Origin: Qingrenia yutianensis
GTDB taxonomy: Bacteria > Bacillota > Clostridia > UMGS1810
Assembly (NCBI RefSeq): GCF_014385105.1
Contig: NZ_JACRTE010000007.1
Coordinates: 52,927 to 116,926, forward strand
Length of the DNA stretch: 64,000 nucleotides
Reading direction: 5' to 3'
Below the pieces are notes generated by a model. The model was not told where the DNA came from. It worked only from the letters and a program-made list of their open reading frames with translations, and did not search any database. Both the position numbers and the translations under genes were made by a program. Shown here in pieces: positions 26,731 to 34,740 of the stretch; positions within the stretch are counted from its first letter, which is position 1, and every line of letters begins with the position of its first letter.

Positions 26731-26761
26731 AAAACCTTCCTTCTTATTAAGGGAGGTTTTT
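26731..26761 (+). terminator. Terminator of the GntR-ABC operon
   Basis: AAAACCTTCC pairs with GGGAGGTTTT (one T-G pair) around a 10-nt loop, ending in TTTTT. Confidence 0.8.
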
Positions 26762-26770
26762 GTTTTGGTT

Positions 26771-26794
26771 CGGGGCAACTCGGACATCGTCCCG
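26771..26794 (+). repeat. Short oriented hairpin repeat, copy 3
   Basis: CGGGGC...GGACATCGTCCCG keeps the right arm and loop of the family, with a degenerate left arm (AACTC for GATGY). It lies 9 bp after the operon terminator. Confidence 0.5.
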
Positions 26795-26867
26795 TCACGC
26801 ACATAAAAAATAATCACCAAAACAAACGTCAAAAATATAAAAAATCCCACAAAAAACAAAATTTTTG

Positions 26868-26896
26868 TTGACTACAGCCCAAAATGGTTATATAAT
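26868..26896 (+). promoter_or_regulatory. Sigma-A promoter of secD-secF
   Basis: TTGACT (26868-26873) and TATAAT (26891-26896) are 17 bp apart, with the secD ATG at 26929. Confidence 0.85.
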
Positions 26897-26928
26897 AATC
26901 CTATGTATGCTAACAAGGAGGAAAAACT

Positions 26929-28194
26929 ATGAAATCAAAAAGCATAGTAAAGTTCGCTATCGTTATTTTGATAATCGCAACGCTCGGCTACATTGCGGCG
27001 TACGGTCTTACAATCGGCGACTATCACATAGCAAGCGTAACAGATGAAGAAAACGGTATTAAAAAAGGTATGGATTTGGCAGGCGGCGCAACAATTTTGT
27101 TTGAAGCCGATACCGATAATGTGGCTGACGGCGATATGGCGGCAGTCGTTGAGGTTTTGAGAACCCGTCTTGACTCGGCAGGTCAGTTTGAAGCGACCGT
27201 TGCTCAGCAGGGCAAAAAAAGAGTCAGAGTTGAAATACCGGCAGTTATGGACACACAGGAAGCTATCGACCTTTTGGGTACAACCGCAAAACTCGAGTTC
27301 CGCGACAAGGACGGAAACGTTGTTTTGAAAGGCGAGCAGGTTAAAAAGGCTCAGTCGGTTTACGATACACTCGATTCGTCGGGCAAAAAAGGCTATCAGG
27401 TAAGACTTGAGCTTACAAGCGAGGGCAGAAAAGCTTTTGCCGAGGCTACCGAAAGAGTTGCCGGCTACAGCTCGGACAACACAAACTATATCGCAATTTA
27501 TCTTGACGATACAGTTGTTTCAAGCCCCAGAGTTCAGGAGAAAATCGACAGCGAAACCTGTGTAATCAACGGCGATTTCACCGCTGAGGACTCCAAAACT
27601 CTCGCAAGCCAAATTCAGTCGGGTAAACTTCCGTTCTCGATTAAGGTTGTTGAAAGCAGAACAATCGGCGCATCGCTCGGCGAGGACGCTTTGGCACGCA
27701 GTGTAAAAGCAGGCGCAATCGGCTTTGTTTTGGTTGTTTTGTATATGATTATAATGTACAGACTTTGCGGATTTATCTCGGGCATTTCGCTCGCGGGCTA
27801 CATCACGCTTGTTCTTATGATTTTAAGCTGGCTCAAAATCAACCTCACACTCCCCGGTATCGCAGGTATTATCCTCACAATCGGTACTGCGGTGGACGCG
27901 AACGTTATTATTTTCGAGCGTGTTAAAGAGGAGCTCCGTCTCGGAAAAACACTGCGCGCCTCGGTTGACGCAGGCTTTAAAAGAGCGTTTACGGCTATTT
28001 TGGACGCAAACGTTACAACTCTTATCGCGGCTGTTGTTTTGTACTTCTTCGGTACGGGCAGCATAAAAGGCTTTGCGGTTACACTCTTTATCGGTACACC
28101 GGTAAGTATGTTCACCGCTATCGTTGTAACCAGATTTTTGCTGCAGCAGCTTATCGGCTTTAACATTAAAAATTCAAAACTTTACAGTGCGTGA
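26929..28194 (+). CDS. secD: Protein translocase subunit SecD
   Basis: This 421-residue membrane protein has a first membrane helix (FAIVILIIATLGYIAAYGL), the conserved GMDLAGGATILFEA at the start of the P1 domain, and five C-terminal helices including IAGIILTIGTAVDANVIIFE. With SecF it uses the proton or sodium gradient to help pull secreted proteins out of SecYEG. It is shorter than proteobacterial SecD because the P1 domain is compact, as in many Clostridia. The ribosome binding site is AAGGAGGAAA. secF follows after 14 bp. Confidence 0.96.
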   Translation: MKSKSIVKFAIVILIIATLGYIAAYGLTIGDYHIASVTDEENGIKKGMDLAGGATILFEADTDNVADGDMAAVVEVLRTRLDSAGQFEATVAQQGKKRVRVEIPAVMDTQEAIDLLGTTAKLEFRDKDGNVVLKGEQVKKAQSVYDTLDSSGKKGYQVRLELTSEGRKAFAEATERVAGYSSDNTNYIAIYLDDTVVSSPRVQEKIDSETCVINGDFTAEDSKTLASQIQSGKLPFSIKVVESRTIGASLGEDALARSVKAGAIGFVLVVLYMIIMYRLCGFISGISLAGYITLVLMILSWLKINLTLPGIAGIILTIGTAVDANVIIFERVKEELRLGKTLRASVDAGFKRAFTAILDANVTTLIAAVVLYFFGTGSIKGFAVTLFIGTPVSMFTAIVVTRFLLQQLIGFNIKNSKLYSA

Positions 28195-28208
28195 GAGGAG
28201 GAGCAAAT

Positions 28209-29372
28209 ATGTTTAATATTGTAGAAAAGAAAAAAATATTTATGTCTGGTTCCGCACTCGTAATTGTTGCCGGTCTTATTGCATTCTTTGCAATGGGCTT
28301 TAATGCCGACGTTGATTTTACAGGCGGATACACAATGAGCGTCAAGGTTGTTACCGAGGGCGACGCTGACCTTACGGCGGACGCTGCGGATACAAAAGAC
28401 GACACATCTAAAGACGAAAACAAAACGGACGCTGATGCTGACACAAAAGCGGATGACACGAACAAAGACGCTAATACAGATGCAAACAAAGATACGTCTG
28501 CCGACACTGACAAAACAGCGGATACAACCGCAAAAGCAGACGGCACAACGACTGACACAGCTAAATCGGCTGACACAACCGATGATGCAGAAGACAACGG
28601 TCTTATTAAAACACAGCTTGTAAAAAGCGAAAAAACCGCTCCTTTGAAAACCTATGAATTTTCCGAGGATGACGTAAGAAAAACCGTTGACGCGGTTGCA
28701 AAAGTTAAAGCTTCGAGCGTTGTAAAAAGCGAGGACGGATTTGTTATAAAAACAAACGAGCTTGACGCAAAACAGGCGTCGGACGTTAAACAGGCGCTCG
28801 CTGACAAATACGGCGTAATCAAAGTTATTTCGGAGGACAAAGTAAGCGCGACGGTCGGCAGTGAGCTTCTCGGAAGTTCGCTCCAGGCACTCTTAATCGC
28901 GGCAGTTTTAATGCTCATCTACATTTCATTCAGATTTGAGCTTTTGTCGGGACTTTCGGCAGTGCTTGCGCTTGTTCACGACGTACTTATTATGCTTTCG
29001 ATGTATGCAATTTTCAGACTTCCCGTAAACACTTCATTTATCGCGGCAATGCTCACAATTATCGGTTACTCAATCAACGCGACAATCGTTATTTTTGACA
29101 GAATTAGGGAAAACACGAAATATCTTAAGAAAGAAACTTTCTCAAATATCGTAAACACAAGTATCTGGCAGTCGATGGGCAGATCCATCAACACCACCGT
29201 TACAACCCTTTTAACAATCGTTATGGTTTACATTTTGGGTGTAACCTCGGTTAGAGAATTTGCTCTCCCGATTATCATCGGTCTTTTGTGCGGTACTTAT
29301 TCGTCAATCTTCCTCGCAGGCTCGTTCTGGTGCTTGTTCAGAGGCAAAAAGGCTGACGCAAAAGTTAAATAA
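28209..29372 (+). CDS. secF: Protein translocase subunit SecF with low-complexity insertion
   Basis: The start at 28209 follows GAGGAGG; the product has 387 residues. Helix 1 (ALVIVAGLIAFFAMGFN) is followed by the SecF motif DVDFTGGYTMSVKV. Residues about 51-130 then form a run of Asp, Thr, Lys and Ala, after which the P4 fold resumes and five more helices complete the protein (IAAMLTIIGYSINATIVIFD). The run is in the extracytoplasmic loop and adds about 80 residues to the usual length of roughly 300. The gene is otherwise intact. Confidence 0.95.
   Translation: MFNIVEKKKIFMSGSALVIVAGLIAFFAMGFNADVDFTGGYTMSVKVVTEGDADLTADAADTKDDTSKDENKTDADADTKADDTNKDANTDANKDTSADTDKTADTTAKADGTTTDTAKSADTTDDAEDNGLIKTQLVKSEKTAPLKTYEFSEDDVRKTVDAVAKVKASSVVKSEDGFVIKTNELDAKQASDVKQALADKYGVIKVISEDKVSATVGSELLGSSLQALLIAAVLMLIYISFRFELLSGLSAVLALVHDVLIMLSMYAIFRLPVNTSFIAAMLTIIGYSINATIVIFDRIRENTKYLKKETFSNIVNTSIWQSMGRSINTTVTTLLTIVMVYILGVTSVREFALPIIIGLLCGTYSSIFLAGSFWCLFRGKKADAKVK
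28359..28598 (+). repeat. Low-complexity Asp/Thr/Lys/Ala coding tract in secF
   Basis: About 80 codons are almost only Asp, Thr, Lys, Ala, Asn and Glu, arranged as degenerate short units such as ADTKADDTNKDANT. The nucleotide pattern (repeated GAC/GAT, ACA, AAA, GCT/GCG) suggests growth by slippage or unequal exchange. Confidence 0.85.
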
Positions 29373-29392
29373 AATAACCGAACACGATTTTC

Positions 29393-29426
29393 AAAACGGC
29401 AGAATTTTAACATTCTGCCGTTTTTT
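29393..29426 (+). terminator. Terminator after secF
   Basis: CGGCAGAAT pairs with ATTCTGCCG, flanked by AAAA on the left and TTTTTT on the right. Confidence 0.92.
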
Positions 29427-29537
29427 GCGTTTTACATTCTGTTTTTATAATCCGAACTCCGTGTGGCTTAAATAGGCAAATTTATTGAACAATATTGACC
29501 TTTTATTATAATATTTTGCCGAATTTGCATTTTTGTA

Positions 29538-29565
29538 TTGCAAAAAATTTTTTATGTGGTACAAT
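29538..29565 (+). promoter_or_regulatory. Probable promoter of the Gfo/Idh/MocA gene
   Basis: TTGCAA (29538-29543) and TACAAT (29560-29565) are 16 bp apart. Confidence 0.55.
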
Positions 29566-29607
29566 ATAGCGGAAGATAAAAATTATAACACAAAAGGGTG
29601 TTTTATT

Positions 29608-30666
29608 ATGAAAAAAACATACAATCTCGGCATCGTGGGCTACGGCGGAATGGGAAAATGGCACCATCTTAATATGGACAGAATTGACAGAGTTAATCCC
29701 GTTGCGGTGTGCGATATTGCAAAGTCTGCGCGTGACAGAGCGGAAAGCTACGGACTTAAAACGTATGACAACATAAACAAAATTTTAAAGGACGACTCGA
29801 TTGACATTATTGTTATCGCGACTCCGAACCATTTTCACTGCCCGTACGCGATTAAGGCAATGCAGGCAGGAAAGCACGTTATCACCGAAAAGCCGATTAC
29901 CACGTCGAGCGCAAATCTTCAGAAAATGATTGACGCTTCCGTTTTGTATGACCGCAAACTTTCGGTGCATCAAAACAGACGCTGGGACAAAGACTACCTC
30001 ACAATCAAAAAAATTGTTGACGATAAAATGATAGGCGATGTGTTCACCGTTTCGTCGCGCGTTATGGGTTCGCGCGGTATTCCGGGCGACTGGCGCGCAA
30101 AAAAGGCGTTCGGCGGCGGTATGATGCTTGACTGGGGCGTTCACCTTATCGACCAGGCGCTTCATATGTTCAATTCGCCCGTGCGCGAGGTTTACGTTCG
30201 TATGCAGCACGTACATTACAGTGAGGTTGACGACGGTTTTTCGCTTGTTCTCACGTTTGAAAACGGCGTTGTTTACACAATCGACGTGTTCACTTCGTGC
30301 TACATAAATCTTCCCAGATGGCACGTTTGCGGTTACGAGGGCACGGCGGTTATCAACGACTGGAGCTGTGACGGCAAAATCGTGAACATTCAAAAGGGCA
30401 AGGAAAACGAGGACGCAACTCCCATTGAGGCAGGCGCAGGTCTTACAAAAACAATGGCGCCGAGAACCGACAAATCGACGGTTGAGCATAGTCTTCCGCA
30501 TATCGAGTGCGACGAGTGGGTAGAATATTACGGAAATTATGTAAACGCGATTGAGGGCAAAGAGGAGCTTTTGGTTCAGCCGAGCGAGGCAATGCGCGTT
30601 ATGCGCGTTATGGAGGCGGCGTTTAAGTCGGAAAAACAGAACAGGTCGATAAACGTTAATATTTAA
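29608..30666 (+). CDS. Gfo/Idh/MocA-family NAD(P)-dependent oxidoreductase
   Basis: The start is the ATG at 29608 (MKKTYNLGIVGYGGMGKWHH) behind AAAGGGTG; the product has 352 residues. The Rossmann motif GYGGMG (10-16), the family EKPITTS motif and GGGMMLDWGVHLIDQAL, which carries the active-site Asp and His, are present. Such enzymes oxidise or epimerise sugars, inositols or sugar acids; the substrate cannot be told. It stands alone, with terminators on both sides. Confidence 0.92.
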   Translation: MKKTYNLGIVGYGGMGKWHHLNMDRIDRVNPVAVCDIAKSARDRAESYGLKTYDNINKILKDDSIDIIVIATPNHFHCPYAIKAMQAGKHVITEKPITTSSANLQKMIDASVLYDRKLSVHQNRRWDKDYLTIKKIVDDKMIGDVFTVSSRVMGSRGIPGDWRAKKAFGGGMMLDWGVHLIDQALHMFNSPVREVYVRMQHVHYSEVDDGFSLVLTFENGVVYTIDVFTSCYINLPRWHVCGYEGTAVINDWSCDGKIVNIQKGKENEDATPIEAGAGLTKTMAPRTDKSTVEHSLPHIECDEWVEYYGNYVNAIEGKEELLVQPSEAMRVMRVMEAAFKSEKQNRSINVNI

Positions 30667-30700
30667 TTGGTTTTGAAAATTTTAATATTTATGTTTGTTT

Positions 30701-30730
30701 CGGGGGATTTTATATAAAAATCCCCCGTTT
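30701..30730 (+). terminator. Terminator after the Gfo/Idh/MocA gene
   Basis: CGGGGGATTT and AAATCCCCCG form a 10-bp stem around an A/T loop, followed by TTT. Confidence 0.85.
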
Positions 30731-30758
30731 GTTTTTTGTGAAACATTTGGAGAATATT

Positions 30759-30782
30759 CGGGGCGATGCAGGCATAGTCCCG
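30759..30782 (+). repeat. Short oriented hairpin repeat, copy 4
   Basis: CGGGGCGATGCAGGCATAGTCCCG keeps both arms of the family with one mismatch. It lies just past the preceding terminator and 18 bp before the end of spoIVB. Confidence 0.65.
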
Positions 30783-30799
30783 TTCAAAAATTCACATTA

Positions 30800-32017
30800 C
30801 TACTGTGCGTTTTTCACCATTGTTTCCATAAAAATTCCGTATCCCTTTGCCGGGTTGTTGACAAAAACGTGCGTAACCGCGCCGATTAAAAGGTCGTTTT
30901 GGATAATCGGACTTCCGCTCATACCCTGAACAATTCCGCCCGTTTTTTCGAGCAGACGCTTGTCGGTGACCTTTATCACCATACCTTTTGTGGAATTTTC
31001 GTTGTACCGCATAACTTTCAAAATTTCAATTTCGTATTTTTCCGTCGTATCGCCCGAAATGTTGCTCAAAATATATGCTTTTCCCTCGGTGATTTTGTCC
31101 GCCGTGCCGACAAAATATTCCTCGCCGTGAATGTTTTCCTTGTCCGCCGTGCCGAAAATTCCGTATTTGATGTTTTTGCCGATTGTGCCGATTTTTGAAT
31201 TTCCTCCGGCAAAAACTCCCTGCAATTCGCCCGGACTTCCCGACACGCCTTTTTTCACGTCGATAATGTTCGCGCGCACAACCGAACCGTTTTTCACCGA
31301 CAAAACATTACCGCCGTCGCCGCCCGAAATACCGTGCCCGAGCGCGCCGAAAGTGTTTGTTTCGGGGTCGAAATACGTCAGCGTACCTATGCCTGCCGTG
31401 CTGTCTTTCGCCCAAAATCCCAGCCTCCAAACACCGCTGTTTTTCTCCTGTTTCGGCTCGATTTCCGTTTCGCGCTCCTTTGAATTGCGCAAAAATTTAA
31501 TCTTCATTTTTTTGTTTTTGTGCTTTTCGGTCTGCGCTTTAAGCTCTTTTACGCCGGTGATTTTTTCACCGCCGGCATAGGTGATGAAATCGCCCGGCTT
31601 AAGCCCTGCACCGCGCGCCGGCGACACATTTCCGCCGTCCTTTTGCTCAAATTCCGTCAAATCTGCAACCAGCACGCCGTCGGTGTATAATTTCACGCCG
31701 ATTGCATTTCCGCACGCGATGAGTTTTTTGTTTTTTACAACCTCAGCTTCTGCCCTCTTTACGTCCAAAATCCCCGGCATTTTTATGTCCGCGTCAAAGT
31801 TTTTGCCGTCATTTTTGCCCGTGTAAACCCCGTTTTTTAAAATTCCCTCGTCGCTCGCGTCTTTAATATGTGCGGAAAAAAAGCGTCCGTACTGCGCCTT
31901 TTCGCCCTCCATAACGATAAATTTATCGGGAATTTTTAAAAATTCAGCCGTCATATATGCCGAAAAAACGGCAAATACGGCAATCAAAACAAAAATTATT
32001 GATTTTTTGAATTTCAA
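30800..32017 (-). CDS. spoIVB: Stage IV sporulation protein B, S55 serine peptidase
   Basis: SpoIVB is made in the forespore and cleaves SpoIVFA to trigger sigma-K processing in the mother cell. The start is likely the TTG at 32017 (GAGGTG 6 bp upstream), three codons inside the GTG frame that overlaps that site. Numbered from the GTG at 32026, one N-terminal membrane helix (SIIFVLIAVFAVFSAYM) is followed by a PDZ domain (about 105-185, with PARGAGLKPGDFI). The S55 domain follows with His231 (GALGHGIS), Asp355 (KVTDKRL) and Ser370 (VQGMSGSPI). The spacing of Asp and Ser matches the B. subtilis enzyme. The usual neighbour spo0A is not next to it here. Confidence 0.95.
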   Translation of the reverse strand: MKFKKSIIFVLIAVFAVFSAYMTAEFLKIPDKFIVMEGEKAQYGRFFSAHIKDASDEGILKNGVYTGKNDGKNFDADIKMPGILDVKRAEAEVVKNKKLIACGNAIGVKLYTDGVLVADLTEFEQKDGGNVSPARGAGLKPGDFITYAGGEKITGVKELKAQTEKHKNKKMKIKFLRNSKERETEIEPKQEKNSGVWRLGFWAKDSTAGIGTLTYFDPETNTFGALGHGISGGDGGNVLSVKNGSVVRANIIDVKKGVSGSPGELQGVFAGGNSKIGTIGKNIKYGIFGTADKENIHGEEYFVGTADKITEGKAYILSNISGDTTEKYEIEILKVMRYNENSTKGMVIKVTDKRLLEKTGGIVQGMSGSPIIQNDLLIGAVTHVFVNNPAKGYGIFMETMVKNAQ

Positions 32018-32150
32018 TTTTTTCACCTCGAAAACTTTTTATCGTTTTTAAGTTAACCTTGCTTTTGATGTTATATCCTGATAAAAAATTTGAAATATTT
32101 CAAAAAATTTTTTTAAAAGAATGAAAATTGAACAAAATTGCAAAAACTGC

Positions 32151-32179
32151 TTGATTATATGGTAAAAATATGTTAGAAT
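32151..32179 (+). promoter_or_regulatory. Probable sigma-A promoter of rsmE
   Basis: TTGATT (32151-32156) and TAGAAT (32174-32179) are 17 bp apart, 43 bp before the rsmE start. Confidence 0.65.
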
Positions 32180-32222
32180 AGTAGATGTGAATTTTTGAAT
32201 TTTTGTCAGGAAGGTAGATAAA

Positions 32223-32954
32223 TTGCACAGATTTTATACCGAAAACGTTTATCAGAGCGAAAATAAAGCAGTTATTTCGGGCGATGACGTGAAACACATG
32301 AAAAAAGTTCTGCGCCTTAAAGAGGGCGACAGGGTGACGGTGTGCGATTTTAAATGCATCGATTACATCTGCGAAATTGTTTCGCTTTGCGAAAACGAGG
32401 CGGTATTAAAAATCGAATCGTCGCATAAAAATGCGTTTGAACCGCCGGTTAACGTTACGATTTATCAGGGCTTGCCGAAGTCGGATAAGCTTGAATACAT
32501 CATACAAAAGTGCATTGAGCTGGGCGCGGTGAAAATTGTGCCGACGGTTACGAAACGCGCGGTTGTGAAAATTTCGGACGGCGAAAAAAAGAGGGCGCGC
32601 TGGCAGAAAATTGCGGACGAGGCGGCAAAGCAATGCGGACGCGGTGTGCGCATTGAGGTTAATTTGCCCGTTTTGTTTGAAAAAGCCGTTTTGTCGGCAA
32701 ACGGCAGTCTTAAAATTATGCCGTATGAAAACGAAGAAAAGAACACGATTAAAAGCGTGCTTAAAAATTCAGATGAAAAAAATATTTCAATTTTTATAGG
32801 TCCCGAGGGCGGATTTGACCAATCGGAGGTCGATTTTGCCAAGGAAAACGGCGTCTTTACAGTCACGCTCGGTCCGCGCATTATGCGCACCGAAACCGCG
32901 CCGATTGCGGTTTTGTCGGCTTGTATGTATGAAAAAGACGGCTGGGAGAGATAA
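32223..32954 (+). CDS. rsmE: 16S rRNA m3U1498 methyltransferase
   Basis: This 243-residue SPOUT methyltransferase has an N-terminal PUA-like domain (MHRFYTENVY, KHMKKVLRLKEGDRVTV) and a C-terminal trefoil-knot domain with FIGPEGGFDQSEVDFA and LGPRIMRTETAPIAVL, the RsmE signatures. The start is a TTG at 32223 supported by AGGAAGG. A membrane protein gene follows after 52 bp with its own ribosome binding site and may be co-transcribed. Confidence 0.95.
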   Translation: MHRFYTENVYQSENKAVISGDDVKHMKKVLRLKEGDRVTVCDFKCIDYICEIVSLCENEAVLKIESSHKNAFEPPVNVTIYQGLPKSDKLEYIIQKCIELGAVKIVPTVTKRAVVKISDGEKKRARWQKIADEAAKQCGRGVRIEVNLPVLFEKAVLSANGSLKIMPYENEEKNTIKSVLKNSDEKNISIFIGPEGGFDQSEVDFAKENGVFTVTLGPRIMRTETAPIAVLSACMYEKDGWER

Positions 32955-33006
32955 AACAAATAAAATTTTAATTTTCAACACATATTTAATATGTAAGGAG
33001 AAAAAA

Positions 33007-33531
33007 ATGGATAATACAAGAAGAAGTGTTATTGAAGAAAAACATTCCAACGCGATGCTGTTGTCTACTGTGGTAAGCATGGCGCTTTTGACGTTTATAT
33101 TTTTCGTTTACACCCGTCTTTTCGGGCAAATGGGCGCAATTCTGCCTCTTTACAACACGCTGTTGATTTTAAGCTTTGCAAGCTTTGCGTGCGCGGCGGT
33201 TTTTGCGGTTATCGCCATCAAAAAAAGCGAATTTTTCGTTGAATACTCGCTTTTGTGCTCGGTTTTGACGGTCTGCTTTTTTGCAATGCGCGGAATACCG
33301 TTTATCCCTGCAAAACACGCGGCAATCGTTGCAATCGCGCTGATTGTGCTTTACTGGGTTTTGAGTTTTGCGTATCATTCGTTCTGGCAGAAAATTTCGG
33401 TTTCCAAAACGGTGCAGAACATTGTTATAATCGCATTTTTGGTGATTGCGGCAGCACTTATCGCGCTGTTTATCGTGTCGCTTGCAAAAATGCCGTTCTT
33501 TAACCTGTGGTACACAGACACACTTTATTGA
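33007..33531 (+). CDS. Integral membrane protein, five predicted helices, unknown
   Basis: The ATG at 33007 follows AAGGAG; the product has 174 residues. Five hydrophobic segments lie near 17-38, 47-70, 77-95, 103-124 and 138-160, with a charged N-terminus (MDNTRRSVIEEKHSN). There is no recognised domain. It follows rsmE on the same strand. Confidence 0.7.
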   Translation: MDNTRRSVIEEKHSNAMLLSTVVSMALLTFIFFVYTRLFGQMGAILPLYNTLLILSFASFACAAVFAVIAIKKSEFFVEYSLLCSVLTVCFFAMRGIPFIPAKHAAIVAIALIVLYWVLSFAYHSFWQKISVSKTVQNIVIIAFLVIAAALIALFIVSLAKMPFFNLWYTDTLY

Positions 33532-33547
33532 TAATATTTGATTTCCC

Positions 33548-33577
33548 GGCATAGAAATTTTTTAAAATTTCTATGCC
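33548..33577 (+). repeat. Perfect hairpin between the membrane protein gene and kdgK
   Basis: A 13-bp stem GGCATAGAAATTT/AAATTTCTATGCC has a 4-nt loop and no T run. Its GGCATAG arm is shared with the kdgK terminator at 34,653, so the two may be related. Confidence 0.6.
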
Positions 33578-33611
33578 TGAAATATATATTTACAAAGGAG
33601 AGATTTAAGGT

Positions 33612-34631
33612 ATGAAAGTAGTATGCTTCGGTGAAATTATGGGACGTTTAAACCCTCCCGGATATCAGAGATTTGTTCAGGCACGTGAATTTGAAATTTC
33701 GTATGCCGGCGGTGAGGCTAACGTTGCGGTATCGCTCGCAAATTACGGCGTTGACGCGTCGTACGTTACAAAAGTGCCTGCAAACGACATTGCAAAATCG
33801 GCTTTAAGAGAGCTTAAAGCTCACGACGTTGACACCTCCGACGTTGTCATCGGCGGTGAAAGACTCGGTCTTTATTTCTGCGAAAAAGGCGCGTCGCAGA
33901 GAGCGTCGAAGGTTATTTACGACAGAAAATACTCGGCTATTTCGATGGCTGAACAGTCTGATTTTGACTGGAATAAAATTTTGGACGGCGCGGACTGGTT
34001 CCACTTTACGGGAATTACACCGGCGCTTTCGGACAACTGCGCGGCTATCTGCCTCGACGCGGTTAAAGCGGCAAAAGCTAAAAACATCACAGTAAGCTGT
34101 GACCTCAACTTCAGAAAAAATCTTTGGACAAGCGAAAAAGCCGGCAAGGTTATGGCAGGTCTTATGGAATATGTTGACGTTGCAATCGCAAACGAGGAGG
34201 ACTGTGAAAAGGTATTCGGCATAAAGGCTGAAAACACCGACATCACAGGCGGTACTCTTTCAAAAGACGGCTACATAAAAGTTGCGGAAACACTTTCCAA
34301 AAAATTCAATATCCCCACAGTTGCAATCACACTCCGCGGAAGTATTTCGGCGAGCGACAACAACTGGGCTGCTATGCTCTATCAGAACGGTGATGTGTTC
34401 TTCTCGAAGAACTATCTTATCCGCATTGTTGACAGAGTGGGCGGCGGCGACAGTTTCGGCGGCGGCTTGATTTACGCTCTCAGAGAGGGTTACAACGGTC
34501 AGGATGCTATCGAATTTGCGGTTGCGGCATCGTGCCTCAAACACACAATCGAGCACGACTTCAACGAGGCTACCCTTGACGAAGTTAAAAACCTTATGGG
34601 CGGCGACGGAAGCGGACGCGTACAGAGATAA
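33612..34631 (+). CDS. kdgK: PfkB-family sugar kinase, probable 2-dehydro-3-deoxygluconate kinase
   Basis: This 339-residue ribokinase-fold kinase begins MKVVCFGEIMGRLNPPGYQR and has YAGGEANVAVSLANYG in the substrate region. The C-terminal anion-hole motif RVGGGDSFGGGL carries the catalytic Asp. The opening and the GYQRFVQA segment resemble KDG kinases, which phosphorylate 2-keto-3-deoxygluconate from uronate breakdown. No other uronate gene is nearby, so the substrate is inferred from similarity only. The ribosome binding site is AAGGAGAG. Confidence 0.85.
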   Translation: MKVVCFGEIMGRLNPPGYQRFVQAREFEISYAGGEANVAVSLANYGVDASYVTKVPANDIAKSALRELKAHDVDTSDVVIGGERLGLYFCEKGASQRASKVIYDRKYSAISMAEQSDFDWNKILDGADWFHFTGITPALSDNCAAICLDAVKAAKAKNITVSCDLNFRKNLWTSEKAGKVMAGLMEYVDVAIANEEDCEKVFGIKAENTDITGGTLSKDGYIKVAETLSKKFNIPTVAITLRGSISASDNNWAAMLYQNGDVFFSKNYLIRIVDRVGGGDSFGGGLIYALREGYNGQDAIEFAVAASCLKHTIEHDFNEATLDEVKNLMGGDGSGRVQR

Positions 34632-34652
34632 ATTTCACATTTTAAAAACGTC

Positions 34653-34684
34653 AAAAACGGCATAGAAATCTATGCCGTTTTATT
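34653..34684 (+). terminator. Terminator after kdgK
   Basis: AAACGGCATAG and CTATGCCGTTT form an 11-bp stem with loop AAAT, followed by TATTTT. Confidence 0.9.
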
Positions 34685-34690
34685 TTGCGT

Positions 34691-34729
34691 AAAAACCCCC
34701 GTTTTTGCAATGTGCAAAACAGGGGTTTT
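34691..34729 (-). terminator. Terminator of the M23-deacetylase unit
   Basis: AAAACCCC-GTTTTTGCA pairs with TGCAAAAC-GGGGTTTT with small bulges. On the minus strand it ends in GGGGGTTTTT. Confidence 0.85.
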
Positions 34730-34740
34730 CTTATGATTTT

